Part shown: positions 1-6,604 of the stretch, in pieces | Numbering within the stretch: the first letter of the stretch is position 1 | Layout of the letters: every line of letters starts with the position of its first letter | From: Chloroflexota bacterium | GTDB lineage: Bacteria; Chloroflexota; Anaerolineae; UBA4142 | Direction: 5' to 3' | DNA: 6,604 bases | Assembly (NCBI GenBank): GCA_023380675.1 | Contig: JAMCRS010000147.1 | Location: 1-6,604 of the forward strand | Program-made: the position numbers and the translations under genes | Notes under the pieces: generated by a model | The model's database searches: none | Seen by the model: only the letters and a program-made list of their open reading frames with translations | What the model was told of the DNA's origin: nothing

Positions 1-1242
<1,242 letters not shown>

Positions 1243-1272
1243 TTCAATCTCTTCTTGGACACCGCGCGAGGG

Positions 1273-2364
1273 CTAGTGCCAAATTCCTGGGATCGTCTCG
1301 CCGCACCGCGGACAACCACCGTCCGGAGTTAGGCGGACTTGGGGGATGCGGTAGCCGTGCCGCTCGATCAAAAGCGCGGAACATTTCGGGCAGTAGGTAT
1401 TCTCATAGTTCTTGACATATCCAGGCAGGTTTCCCGCATAGACGTAGCGCAGCCCCGCCTCCAGCCCGATCTCTGCCGCACGCAGCAGCGTCTCTGCCGA
1501 CGTGTAAGCCGCGTCCGTCATGCGGTAGTCGGGATGAAAGGCGGTCACGTGCCACGGGATATCGGGCGAGATCGACGCGAGGTATCGCGCCGCGTCCATC
1601 AGCTCTTCGCTCGAATCGTTAAAGCCGGGAATGACGAGCGTCACGACCTCGAGCCAAAACCCCATCTGCTTGACCAGCCGGATCGAGTCAAGCACGGTCT
1701 GCAGCGGCATCCCGAGACTTCGGTAGTTCTTGTCCCGCATCGACTTGAGATCGATCTTGTATCCGACCACGAATGGACGGATGTACTCGAGCGCCTCACG
1801 CGTCGCGTTGCCGTTCGATACGTAGACACAGCGCACGCCGTTCGCGTTGGCGACGCGAAAGATCTCGACTGCCCATTCGCTCGTGATCAGCGGCTCGTTA
1901 TAAGAGCTTCCGATAAGCTGTGCGCCGACCTGCCGGGCGATCTGTACGATCCGTTCCGGCGACGCCTGCGTGGGTGAGTAACCGGCGTTCGCATCGCGCA
2001 AGGTTTGCGAAATGTCCCAGTTCTGGCAGTTGGCGCAGTGGAGGTCGCACCCCAACATACCAAAGGTCAGCGTCGTCGAGCCGGGCAGAATGTGGAAGAA
2101 CGGCTTTTTCTCGGTCGGGTCGGGATGGAGCGCGGCGACGTATCCGTGCGGGACGAACAGGGTGCCGCCGCGATTGTAGCGTACCTGGCAGATCCCGCGC
2201 GCGCCCTCGTTGACCACGCAGCGGTGCGCGCATGCGTAGCAGCGCACGCGGTTTCCGTCGAGCGGCTGGAAGAGTTTTCCCTCGCGGACCAGGTTGTCCA
2301 AGGTGGACGCAAGGGGAACGTCGCCAGCAATGGGGTTTCTAATCCGTTCAGTTCTCGTGCTCAT
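1273..2364 (-). CDS. amrS: AmmeMemoRadiSam system radical SAM enzyme (AmrS)
   Basis: The sequence encodes a 363-residue cytoplasmic radical SAM protein. In order it has: an N-terminal Cys cluster (C42, C45, C49, C59, in CYACAHRCVVNEGARGIC); the radical SAM site C106-x3-C110-x2-C113 in GCDLHCANCQNWDISQ, which should ligate a [4Fe-4S] cluster and SAM; the barrel segments GSSYNEPL, VSNGNATREAL, YKIDLKSM and VIPGFND; and a C-terminal zinc-ribbon-like pair (C325/C328 and C351/C354) ending GETIPGIWH. This matches the AmrS subfamily (CQNWDISQ, IPG-W end), whose usual partners are AMMECR1 and Memo proteins. Neither partner is in this window, and the reaction catalysed is not established. I chose ATG 2364 because homology starts near here and AAGGA lies about 12 bases upstream. 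A longer 392-residue frame from 2451 adds only a low-quality Arg/Pro-rich leader. It ends with TAG, 30 bases before the DUF475 start. Confidence 0.92.
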   Translation of the reverse strand: MSTRTERIRNPIAGDVPLASTLDNLVREGKLFQPLDGNRVRCYACAHRCVVNEGARGICQVRYNRGGTLFVPHGYVAALHPDPTEKKPFFHILPGSTTLTFGMLGCDLHCANCQNWDISQTLRDANAGYSPTQASPERIVQIARQVGAQLIGSSYNEPLITSEWAVEIFRVANANGVRCVYVSNGNATREALEYIRPFVVGYKIDLKSMRDKNYRSLGMPLQTVLDSIRLVKQMGFWLEVVTLVIPGFNDSSEELMDAARYLASISPDIPWHVTAFHPDYRMTDAAYTSAETLLRAAEIGLEAGLRYVYAGNLPGYVKNYENTYCPKCSALLIERHGYRIPQVRLTPDGGCPRCGETIPGIWH

Positions 2365-2455
2365 TGTGCAAACCGGTCCTTGTGACTCGAGCGGCGCCGG
2401 CGTTCGGGGCGGAACGGAGCGCGTGGCTCGCTCGGCCGGACGCGCATCCAACTGG

Positions 2456-2517
2456 CCGGATGGGAACCGCCGTATTGTCGCCCGCGGTCGGCGAGCAAAG
2501 CGCGTTCCCGCCTCCGG
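2456..2517 (-). other. Nested stem structure directly after the propeller gene
   Basis: Starting on the base next to the TAG stop, the - strand transcript can fold an outer stem, CCGGA with TCCGG plus GGGAAC with GTTCCC (arms 2504-2517 and 2456-2467, with a small internal loop). It encloses an inner stem TCGCC with GGCGA (2478-2482 and 2490-2494, loop 7). No T-tract follows, so this is not a canonical terminator. It could protect the 3' end, act with Rho, or dampen read-through into amrS. I found no convincing promoter in the 153-base gap 2365-2517. Confidence 0.35.
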
Positions 2518-4173
2518 CTAGGGGATCGTGTAGGCCGTCAGCTTTTGGTTTTCGTCCGTGATGTAAAGGATGCCGCTCGCCACGATCGGACTCTCCCAAT
2601 GGATCCCGCCGATTGACGCATCGCTCCACATTTGGGTGCCGCTTAGCGGGTCCAAAGCGCGAATCTGAAAGCCGCGCGCGACGTAGAGCAGTTGGTTTGC
2701 GATGACCGGCGAGCTTGCCGCGGCGCTCTGCTTCCAGACCATGCTCAGACTCGGCGTTCCGCTGCCATTGACGGACAGCTTTAAGGCGGAAATTCCGTTG
2801 TCGTTCGTGACGAACACGTAGACGGCGCCGTCGTTTGGATTGGTCCACACCGCCGGCTGAGTCAGTACTTCTCCACCCTGGGGCACCGCCAGGATCTGAA
2901 CCTGGCCGCCCGTGTGGCCCACGCCGCCCTGTCCGCTCAGGTCGTCCAGGTTGATCAGCCTTAGTTCTCCGTCCTTGCCGCTCTGGACCGCCAGGTGGGC
3001 AATGCTGCTGCCTGGCAGCGTGGGCAGGATTGCCGGCGCGGTGCTCCCGAGGTCCTCGTCGTTATCGTCCAGCGCCTGAAAATTGGTCGGCGTGTAACTG
3101 TCGATGGGATTGCCGCTCGAATCGGTGCCGTCGGGGTTTAGGGCAAAAACGGTATCGCCCCAGCCGTGGCTTGCGGCCGAAAAAGTACCGTTGCCGGTCA
3201 CGGCGTAGATTCGGTCGGTGTCCGCGTCGTAGATGACGCCCGGCCGCGCCCAGACCGCAGATTGAACCTCAGAACAGTCCGGGCTGCCCGGCGTGACGAC
3301 GAAGTGGACGGTCTGGTCGCTGCATTCGGCGTTAAAGACGTGCTGGCTTCCGTCGGCGAGATCGATCGTCGTAATGTGCCCTTGATAATCGCCGCGATCG
3401 CCCGGGTAACCGGCGTGCGTCACGTAGAGATAGGTGTGCCCGTTCGATGCCGTCGCGAACGAGAGCGCCGAAGAACCCTTCTCGTCGTTTCCTTTGTGCG
3501 TCGTCAGCTCGGGCCAACCGCCGGTAGTGGTCTCGGTTCCATCTCCCACGGCGTACTTGTGAACGTAGCCGTCTAGGCCGTACGAATAGACGTACTGGCG
3601 GCTCGGGTCGATCGCCGGCGAGGAGGTGGTGTAGCAGCCGCCGCCGTTGCTGCTCACGCATCCATTCGGACCATACTGGTGGATCCACACCTGCGCGCCC
3701 GTGTGTGCGTCAAGAGCAATGATGTGCCCCGCCTTGGTGGTCACAAAGACGAGGTCCTTCGTGCCCGACGAAGTCGAAACCCCAACGAGAAAGGCCGGCG
3801 CGCCGTCCGCGATGCTTGGCAGGCTTACCTGGAACAGACGATGAAGCTGCGAGACAGTGCTAAATCCGATCCACGTCTCCAGCGTGTTATTAGCGCTGTG
3901 ACCGGGGTCCATCCCGAACTGAAGCCAATCGTATTCCGTCAGCGCCGGAACGGGATACGCCCGCCGCGCGACGGGCAAATAATATTCGAAAGGAGCGTCG
4001 ATCGGCGCCAGGCCAGATCGGACCGCCGGGCGCCGGCCGGTCACGTCCGTCGCCGGCGACCTCGCTTCGGCGCTCCGGGAAACGAGCGGACCGCCCCACA
4101 AGAACACACCGGCCCCCAGGACGAGCCAAAACGCCGTCGCCTTTGCCGCTGGACGCAATCTGTATGGTCGCAT
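2518..4173 (-). CDS. Secreted PQQ-type beta-propeller repeat protein
   Basis: A 551-residue protein with a Sec-type signal peptide: basic start (R2, R5, R7, K11), hydrophobic core about 13-31, and likely cleavage after AEA (35-37). The mature part is built of PQQ/quinoprotein-like blades, for example LVFVTTKAGHIIALDAHTG (141-159), YVYSYGLDGYVHKYAVGDG (194-212), RIYAVTGNGTF (321-331), VAVSGKDGEL-like sequence near 395-403, AVYVFVTNDNGISALKL (450-466), LLYVARGFQIRALDPLSG (495-512) and LYITDENQKLTAY (536-548). Four cysteines (C172, C180, C284, C300) suit disulfides outside the cytoplasm. There is no CxxCH haem motif, and it is shorter than typical PQQ alcohol dehydrogenases (about 600 residues). 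A binding or scaffold propeller is therefore as likely as an enzyme. GGGGGGTG lies a few bases upstream of ATG 4173. It has its own strong promoter. Substrate and partner are unknown. Confidence 0.82.
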   Translation of the reverse strand: MRPYRLRPAAKATAFWLVLGAGVFLWGGPLVSRSAEARSPATDVTGRRPAVRSGLAPIDAPFEYYLPVARRAYPVPALTEYDWLQFGMDPGHSANNTLETWIGFSTVSQLHRLFQVSLPSIADGAPAFLVGVSTSSGTKDLVFVTTKAGHIIALDAHTGAQVWIHQYGPNGCVSSNGGGCYTTSSPAIDPSRQYVYSYGLDGYVHKYAVGDGTETTTGGWPELTTHKGNDEKGSSALSFATASNGHTYLYVTHAGYPGDRGDYQGHITTIDLADGSQHVFNAECSDQTVHFVVTPGSPDCSEVQSAVWARPGVIYDADTDRIYAVTGNGTFSAASHGWGDTVFALNPDGTDSSGNPIDSYTPTNFQALDDNDEDLGSTAPAILPTLPGSSIAHLAVQSGKDGELRLINLDDLSGQGGVGHTGGQVQILAVPQGGEVLTQPAVWTNPNDGAVYVFVTNDNGISALKLSVNGSGTPSLSMVWKQSAAASSPVIANQLLYVARGFQIRALDPLSGTQMWSDASIGGIHWESPIVASGILYITDENQKLTAYTIP

Positions 4174-4236
4174 GTTCGCACCCCCCGGCGTGATTCAGCG
4201 TCGAAGCACGCTTTCCAGAGCAGGACACTATTGCGG

Positions 4237-4265
4237 AGCGTATCACACTGAACACCCTTTGTCAA
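4237..4265 (-). promoter_or_regulatory. Sigma70-type promoter for the beta-propeller gene
   Basis: On the - strand, a perfect -35 box TTGACA (4265-4260) is separated by exactly 17 bases from an extended -10, TGA-TACGCT (hexamer 4242-4237). Transcription would start near 4230, leaving a leader of about 57 bases before ATG 4173. It sits immediately downstream of the apt terminator, so the propeller gene should be transcribed independently of apt. Confidence 0.7.
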
Positions 4266-4282
4266 ACCAATTGGCGCCGGGG

Positions 4283-4318
4283 TGACAAATAAAGGGCGGA
4301 AGATTTCTCCTCCGCCCT
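4283..4318 (-). terminator. Rho-independent terminator of apt
   Basis: Four bases after the apt stop codon, AGGGCGGA (4318-4311 on the - strand) pairs perfectly with TCCGCCCT (4300-4293) around a 10-base loop. It is followed by TTATTTGT. The 8-bp GC-rich stem with a T-rich tail is a standard intrinsic terminator for leftward transcription. The other strand lacks a T-run of any quality, and no + strand gene ends here. Confidence 0.85.
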
Positions 4319-4322
4319 GGTT

Positions 4323-4844
4323 TCATTCGCCTTCAAATTGAACCATCGTGTAGATGTCGTAGCCCTTGAGCCGGTCCCTCCCGTGCAGATCGATCAGCTC
4401 GATGAGAAACGCCAGCCCGACTACCTTGCCGCCCAGTTTCTCGACCAGATCGATCGCCGCCTTGGCTGATCCACCCGTCGCCAGTAAGTCGTCGACGATG
4501 AGCACTCGGGTGCCCGGGGGAATCGCGTCCTTGTGCATCTCGAGCGTGTTGGTTCCGTATTCGAGCGAGTACGAAATGCTGATCTTGTCCGCCGGCAGCT
4601 TGGTCGGTTTGCGAATCGGAACAAAGCCCGCCCCGAGCTCGTACGCCAGCGGCGCGCCGAAGATCCAGCCGCGCGCTTCGACCGCCGCAATCACGTCGAT
4701 GTCCGTGTCGATATAGTGCTCCACCATCGTGTCGATCGCCTCTTGCAGTGCTTCGCCGTCTCGAATGAGGGTGGTGATATCGCGGAAGAGAATTCCTTGG
4801 ACGGGGAAATCGGGGATCGTGCGGATGAGGCGAGCCAGCTCCAT
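4323..4844 (-). CDS. apt: Adenine phosphoribosyltransferase
   Basis: Apt converts adenine and PRPP to AMP and pyrophosphate (purine salvage, cytoplasm). The 173-residue product is full length for the family. Signature segments in order are: IRTIPDFPVQGILFRDIT (7-24, family opening); VEARGWIFG (55-63, usual form VEARGFIFG); PIRKPTKLP (76-84); SYSLEYGTNTLEMHKDAI (91-108, flexible loop); and the PRPP-binding motif VLIVDDLLATGGS (114-126). The start is secure: GGAGG lies 7 bases upstream of ATG 4844 in the sequence GAAGGAGGTTCCGTT. It is monocistronic as seen here, with an intrinsic terminator directly after the stop codon and a probable promoter near 5012-5040 that would give a leader of about 160 bases. 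It is divergent from the solute-binding lipoprotein gene. In many bacteria apt neighbours relA/spoT or recJ, but neither is seen here. Confidence 0.97.
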   Translation of the reverse strand: MELARLIRTIPDFPVQGILFRDITTLIRDGEALQEAIDTMVEHYIDTDIDVIAAVEARGWIFGAPLAYELGAGFVPIRKPTKLPADKISISYSLEYGTNTLEMHKDAIPPGTRVLIVDDLLATGGSAKAAIDLVEKLGGKVVGLAFLIELIDLHGRDRLKGYDIYTMVQFEGE

Positions 4845-5011
4845 AACGGAACCTCCTTCGAGAATCGGTTCGCAGTGCGCCCTTCAGCGCGTGAGAATCG
4901 GCGGTGCAGCGCCGCCTACGAACCCCGCGTCAGCTTCCGTACTCAAGCGCGACGCGCCTGGCGGATTCCGATGCAGACGACCGGTATATTGGAGGGCTGA
5001 ACTCCTGGCGA

Positions 5012-5040
5012 ATTGTATTCAAAAGGGTGAAAAAATGCAA
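5012..5040 (-). promoter_or_regulatory. Candidate sigma70-type promoter for apt
   Basis: On the - strand, TTGCAT (5040-5035) and TACAAT (5017-5012) are separated by 17 bases. The -10 matches the consensus at 5 of 6 positions and the -35 at 3 of 6. Transcription would start near 5005, giving an apt leader of about 160 bases that is GC-rich and has no recognised riboswitch. I saw no better pair closer to apt. Confidence 0.45.
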
Positions 5041-5063
5041 ATCCAAAGGGCTTGTGATATAAT
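5035..5063 (+). promoter_or_regulatory. Extended -10 promoter for the solute-binding lipoprotein gene
   Basis: TATAAT (5058-5063) is a perfect -10 and is preceded by TG one base upstream (5055-5056), giving the extended form TGaTATAAT. A weak -35, ATGCAA (5035-5040, 3 of 6), lies 17 bases upstream. Transcription would begin around 5070, giving a short leader of about 25 bases before GTG 5095. The AT-rich stretch 5011-5071 stands out from its GC-rich surroundings. Confidence 0.75.
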
Positions 5064-5071
5064 GATATCAT
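5062..5071. promoter_or_regulatory. Candidate operator palindrome at the transcription start
   Basis: ATGATATCAT is a perfect 10-base palindrome overlapping the last two bases of the -10 box and the expected start site. TGATAT also occurs twice in tandem (5056-5061 and 5063-5068). The position suits a repressor site, but the low complexity of AT-rich promoter DNA could produce it by chance. Confidence 0.3.
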
Positions 5072-5094
5072 GCTGCAGGTAGTCGGATGGCTTT

Positions 5095-6411
5095 GTGGCC
5101 GTTAGTCGTGTCGGCATCACCTGCCTGTTCGTACTGAGTGCAGCCACGGCGTGTGCCAATGCTGTGCCGTCTTCGCAGACCCCACCGAGCGCAACCACGG
5201 CAGTTTTTCAGAGCGTCGCCCCAGGGGAAACAACCGGCGCGACGCCCGACGCCACGCGCATGTCGCCTTCCCGCACGCCGGTTGCGCCGACCGGCGCGAT
5301 CACGCTGACGTTGTGGACGACAGAGGACTTGTCTCCCGGCTCTACCACCGCCGCGCGTGTTCTACTGCGCAATCAATTCGAGGCCTTCACCGCCGCCAAC
5401 GCGAATATCCACATCGAACCGATCTTGAAGAAACCGTACGGGACCGGCGGGCTGCTCGATTTCTTGACGACGACGAGCGCGGTGGCGCCGGAGGAGCTTC
5501 CCGACCTGGCGGCTCTGGACCTGTCCGAAATCCCGCAGGCGGCCAGCGTCGGCGTGCTACAGCCGCTCGATTCGCTGGTGCCGGCAGACGTGGCGAGCGA
5601 TTTCTTCCCCTTCGCGTACCAGGCAGCGCACTATCGGGGTAAATGGATCGCCGTCCCTTTCAGCGCCGACGTCGATCATCTGGTTTACAATCGGACGACG
5701 GTCCGGCAGCCGCCGCGGACCTGGGACGACCTCGTAAGGCTCAGGTCGACGCTGCTGTTACCGCTCGCCGGTGACGACGCCTTTCTCGACCAGTACCTGG
5801 CGATCGCGCCGTTGTTCGATGCGAACAAGCAAATCACGATCGACGTCGACGCCGCCGGCGAGGTGCTTGCGTTCGTCAAGCGCGCGCACGATCTGGGCCT
5901 CCTCCAGGACGCGTCCATCGGTCTCACGAATTCTGATGAAACCTGGCCGACCTTTCTGGCCGGCAAGGTGGGAATGACGCAGGCGCCGTCTTCGCGTTTC
6001 GCGGCGGACCGCGGCCAGGTCCCGGATGCGTCGTACGCCGCTCTTCCAACGCGCGACGGCAATTCCAGCGCGGTGGCGACCGGTTGGGCCTTTGTAGTCG
6101 TAACGAACGATCCCGCACGACAAGCGGCCGCAGTCCGCTTCATTCGGTGGCTTGTTCAGGGTGAGCATCTGGCTCCGTGGCTGCGCGCGGCTCACCTCTT
6201 GCCCGCTGACAGGTCCGCCGTAGTCCTGGCGGTCGAGCCGTTTGACTATGGACTCTTTTTGCAGGATCAACTCGAGCACGCGGTCTATATCCCTCCCAGT
6301 TCTGCTTACAATAGAGTGTCGGACGCGTGGCGGACTGCGGTGGCCGCAGTCTGGAGGGGGCAGACGACGCCGGAAGAGGGCGCGCGCAGCATAGCGGCAG
6401 CGCTGAAATAA
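5095..6411 (+). CDS. ABC transporter extracellular solute-binding protein (family 1), probable lipoprotein
   Basis: The 438-residue product starts MAVSRVGITCLFVLSAATAC. A short basic start and hydrophobic core end at C20 in ATAC, an acceptable though not classic lipobox. A Pro/Ser/Thr/Ala-rich linker follows (24-66), typical of surface lipoproteins. The folded part resembles sugar-type solute-binding proteins (SBP_bac_1/8): ITLTLWTTEDL (69-79), LRNQFEAFTAANANIHIEP (91-109), the domain-crossing segment WIAVPFSADVDHLVYNR (184-200), PRTWDDL (207-213), FLAGKVGMT (287-295), GWAFVVVTNDPARQAAAVRFI (330-350) and a C-terminal helix region ending ARSIAAALK. It would capture a solute (probably a sugar, by inference) for an ABC importer, but no permease or ATPase gene is within view. 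GTG 5095 is the only in-frame start after the TAG at 5080. Its Shine-Dalgarno is weak (GGATGG or the more distant CAGGT). Confidence 0.85.
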   Translation: MAVSRVGITCLFVLSAATACANAVPSSQTPPSATTAVFQSVAPGETTGATPDATRMSPSRTPVAPTGAITLTLWTTEDLSPGSTTAARVLLRNQFEAFTAANANIHIEPILKKPYGTGGLLDFLTTTSAVAPEELPDLAALDLSEIPQAASVGVLQPLDSLVPADVASDFFPFAYQAAHYRGKWIAVPFSADVDHLVYNRTTVRQPPRTWDDLVRLRSTLLLPLAGDDAFLDQYLAIAPLFDANKQITIDVDAAGEVLAFVKRAHDLGLLQDASIGLTNSDETWPTFLAGKVGMTQAPSSRFAADRGQVPDASYAALPTRDGNSSAVATGWAFVVVTNDPARQAAAVRFIRWLVQGEHLAPWLRAAHLLPADRSAVVLAVEPFDYGLFLQDQLEHAVYIPPSSAYNRVSDAWRTAVAAVWRGQTTPEEGARSIAAALK

Positions 6412-6419
6412 GCCTGGGG

Positions 6420-6472
6420 CTTGGTCGACCCGTCGGAGGGTGGGCGAGGCGTTGGCTCGCCGGGGGACCGAG
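6420..6472 (+). other. Foldable GC-rich intergenic element
   Basis: The gap after the lipoprotein gene can form an outer stem, CTTGGTC (6420-6426) with GACCGAG (6466-6472, one G-U pair). It encloses a perfect 6-bp hairpin, GGCGAG (6443-6448) with CTCGCC (6456-6461), and a small CCC/GGG hairpin (6429-6431 with 6438-6440), a three-way-junction-like layout. No T-run follows, so it is not a standard terminator. It ends 21 bases before the next gene's Shine-Dalgarno. Confidence 0.35.
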
Positions 6473-6506
6473 CGCTCGTCCAGAGAATGGCTTGAAGGAG
6501 TCGTCG

Positions 6507-6604
6507 ATGTATGAGACTTCGCTGCGTTCCGAAGGGCAGCGGCGTCTAACCGAGATCGGAAGCGCCGCGGTGCGGGTGGGTGTCCCGATTTAGGAGAATG
6601 CGGG
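6507..6604 (+). pseudogene. Probable family 2 glycosyltransferase start, interrupted by an in-frame TAG
   Basis: ATG 6507 follows GAAGGAG (6494-6500) by 6 bases, one of the best ribosome sites in the window, so translation very probably starts here. The frame reads MYETSLRSEGQRRLTEIGSA then AVRVGVPI, and TAG at 6591-6593. The same frame continues E-N-A-G to the window end. If the TAG were TAT or TAC, the text would be VRVGVPIYENAG, the usual first beta-strand and P-x-Y-[NE] loop of family 2 glycosyltransferases, which bind nucleotide-sugars. The stop thus replaces exactly the conserved tyrosine. It could be a sequence error near a contig end, a true nonsense mutation, or a chance 28-residue peptide. 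ATG 6598 is only one base from AGGAG and is a poor alternative start. The family assignment rests on about 12 residues. Confidence 0.45.

Noticed and set aside
1243..1272. A Mn2+-sensing yybP-ykoY riboswitch upstream of the TerC-like gene
   Set aside because: Only 30 bases separate it from amrS, too little for that RNA. No such element is visible inside the end of amrS.
1339..1977. + strand open frame of 212 codons opposite amrS
   Set aside because: It is antisense to conserved AmrS motifs, has no Shine-Dalgarno of note and shows no family resemblance. It is a shadow frame.
2365..2451. Possible 29-residue N-terminal extension of AmrS starting at 2451
   Set aside because: The extension is Arg/Pro/Ala-rich with no family match, while ATG 2364 has a Shine-Dalgarno-like AAGGA and fits the family start.
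4860..4901. Direct repeat GAGAATCGG at 4860-4868 and 4893-4901 in the apt leader
   Set aside because: Only two 9-base copies with no symmetry or link to a promoter element. It is too weak to call an operator.
5087..5137. Small ORF (16 codons, ATG 5087) overlapping the lipoprotein start out of frame
   Set aside because: CAGGT at 5076-5080 is well spaced for it, but the peptide is very short and unremarkable. The GTG 5095 frame gives a proper signal peptide and a long conserved protein.
6553..6562. AGATCGGAAG, matching the first ten bases of a common Illumina adapter
   Set aside because: The match stops there (the next bases are CGC, not AGC), and the bases sit within a plausible reading frame. 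It is a chance match unless reads show otherwise.
6591..6593. TAG read as an amino acid (alternative genetic code)
   Set aside because: amrS and the propeller gene both terminate at TAG at the expected ends of their families, so TAG is used as an ordinary stop here.

Overview
This is a 6.6 kb stretch of moderately GC-rich (roughly 60% by eye) bacterial chromosome, probably an environmental or metagenome contig. It has ordinary Shine-Dalgarno sites, sigma70-type promoters, a classical intrinsic terminator and housekeeping genes (enolase, adenine phosphoribosyltransferase). There are no phage, plasmid, IS, tRNA/rRNA or CRISPR signatures. I cannot place the phylum from sequence alone. A lineage such as Candidatus Eremiobacterota or a Chloroflexota-like group is possible but is only a guess.

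Layout. Bases 1 to about 75 hold a piece of an etfB-like gene on the + strand, abutting the N-terminus of enolase on the - strand (start codon at 248). The two meet head-on with no stop codon for either, which looks like a chimeric join. From 4844 down to 248 all genes are on the - strand. In order of transcription they are apt (4844-4323), an intrinsic terminator, a strong promoter, a secreted PQQ-type beta-propeller protein (4173-2518), an AmrS-type radical SAM enzyme (2364-1273), a DUF475/TerC-like membrane protein (1242-304) and eno (248 onward). The gaps between the last three are 30 and 55 bases, so amrS, DUF475 and eno are probably co-transcribed. The propeller gene may head the same unit, although a 153-base structured gap separates it from amrS.

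The 250-base region 4845-5094 is a divergent promoter region serving apt to the left and an ABC-type solute-binding lipoprotein (5095-6411) to the right. The two proposed promoters appear to use the same -35 hexamer, read on opposite strands. After the lipoprotein comes a GC-rich gap that can fold. Then a well-placed Shine-Dalgarno site leads to the start of what looks like a family 2 glycosyltransferase, but an amber codon sits exactly where its conserved tyrosine should be, 11 bases from the window end.

Functionally the window mixes housekeeping (glycolysis, purine salvage), probable metal-ion membrane transport (DUF475), a poorly characterised radical SAM enzyme, an extracytoplasmic beta-propeller and a solute-binding lipoprotein. 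No dedicated new multi-gene system is evident. The points most worth checking are the two anomalies at the window ends, the shared -35 divergent promoter, and the grouping of amrS with DUF475.
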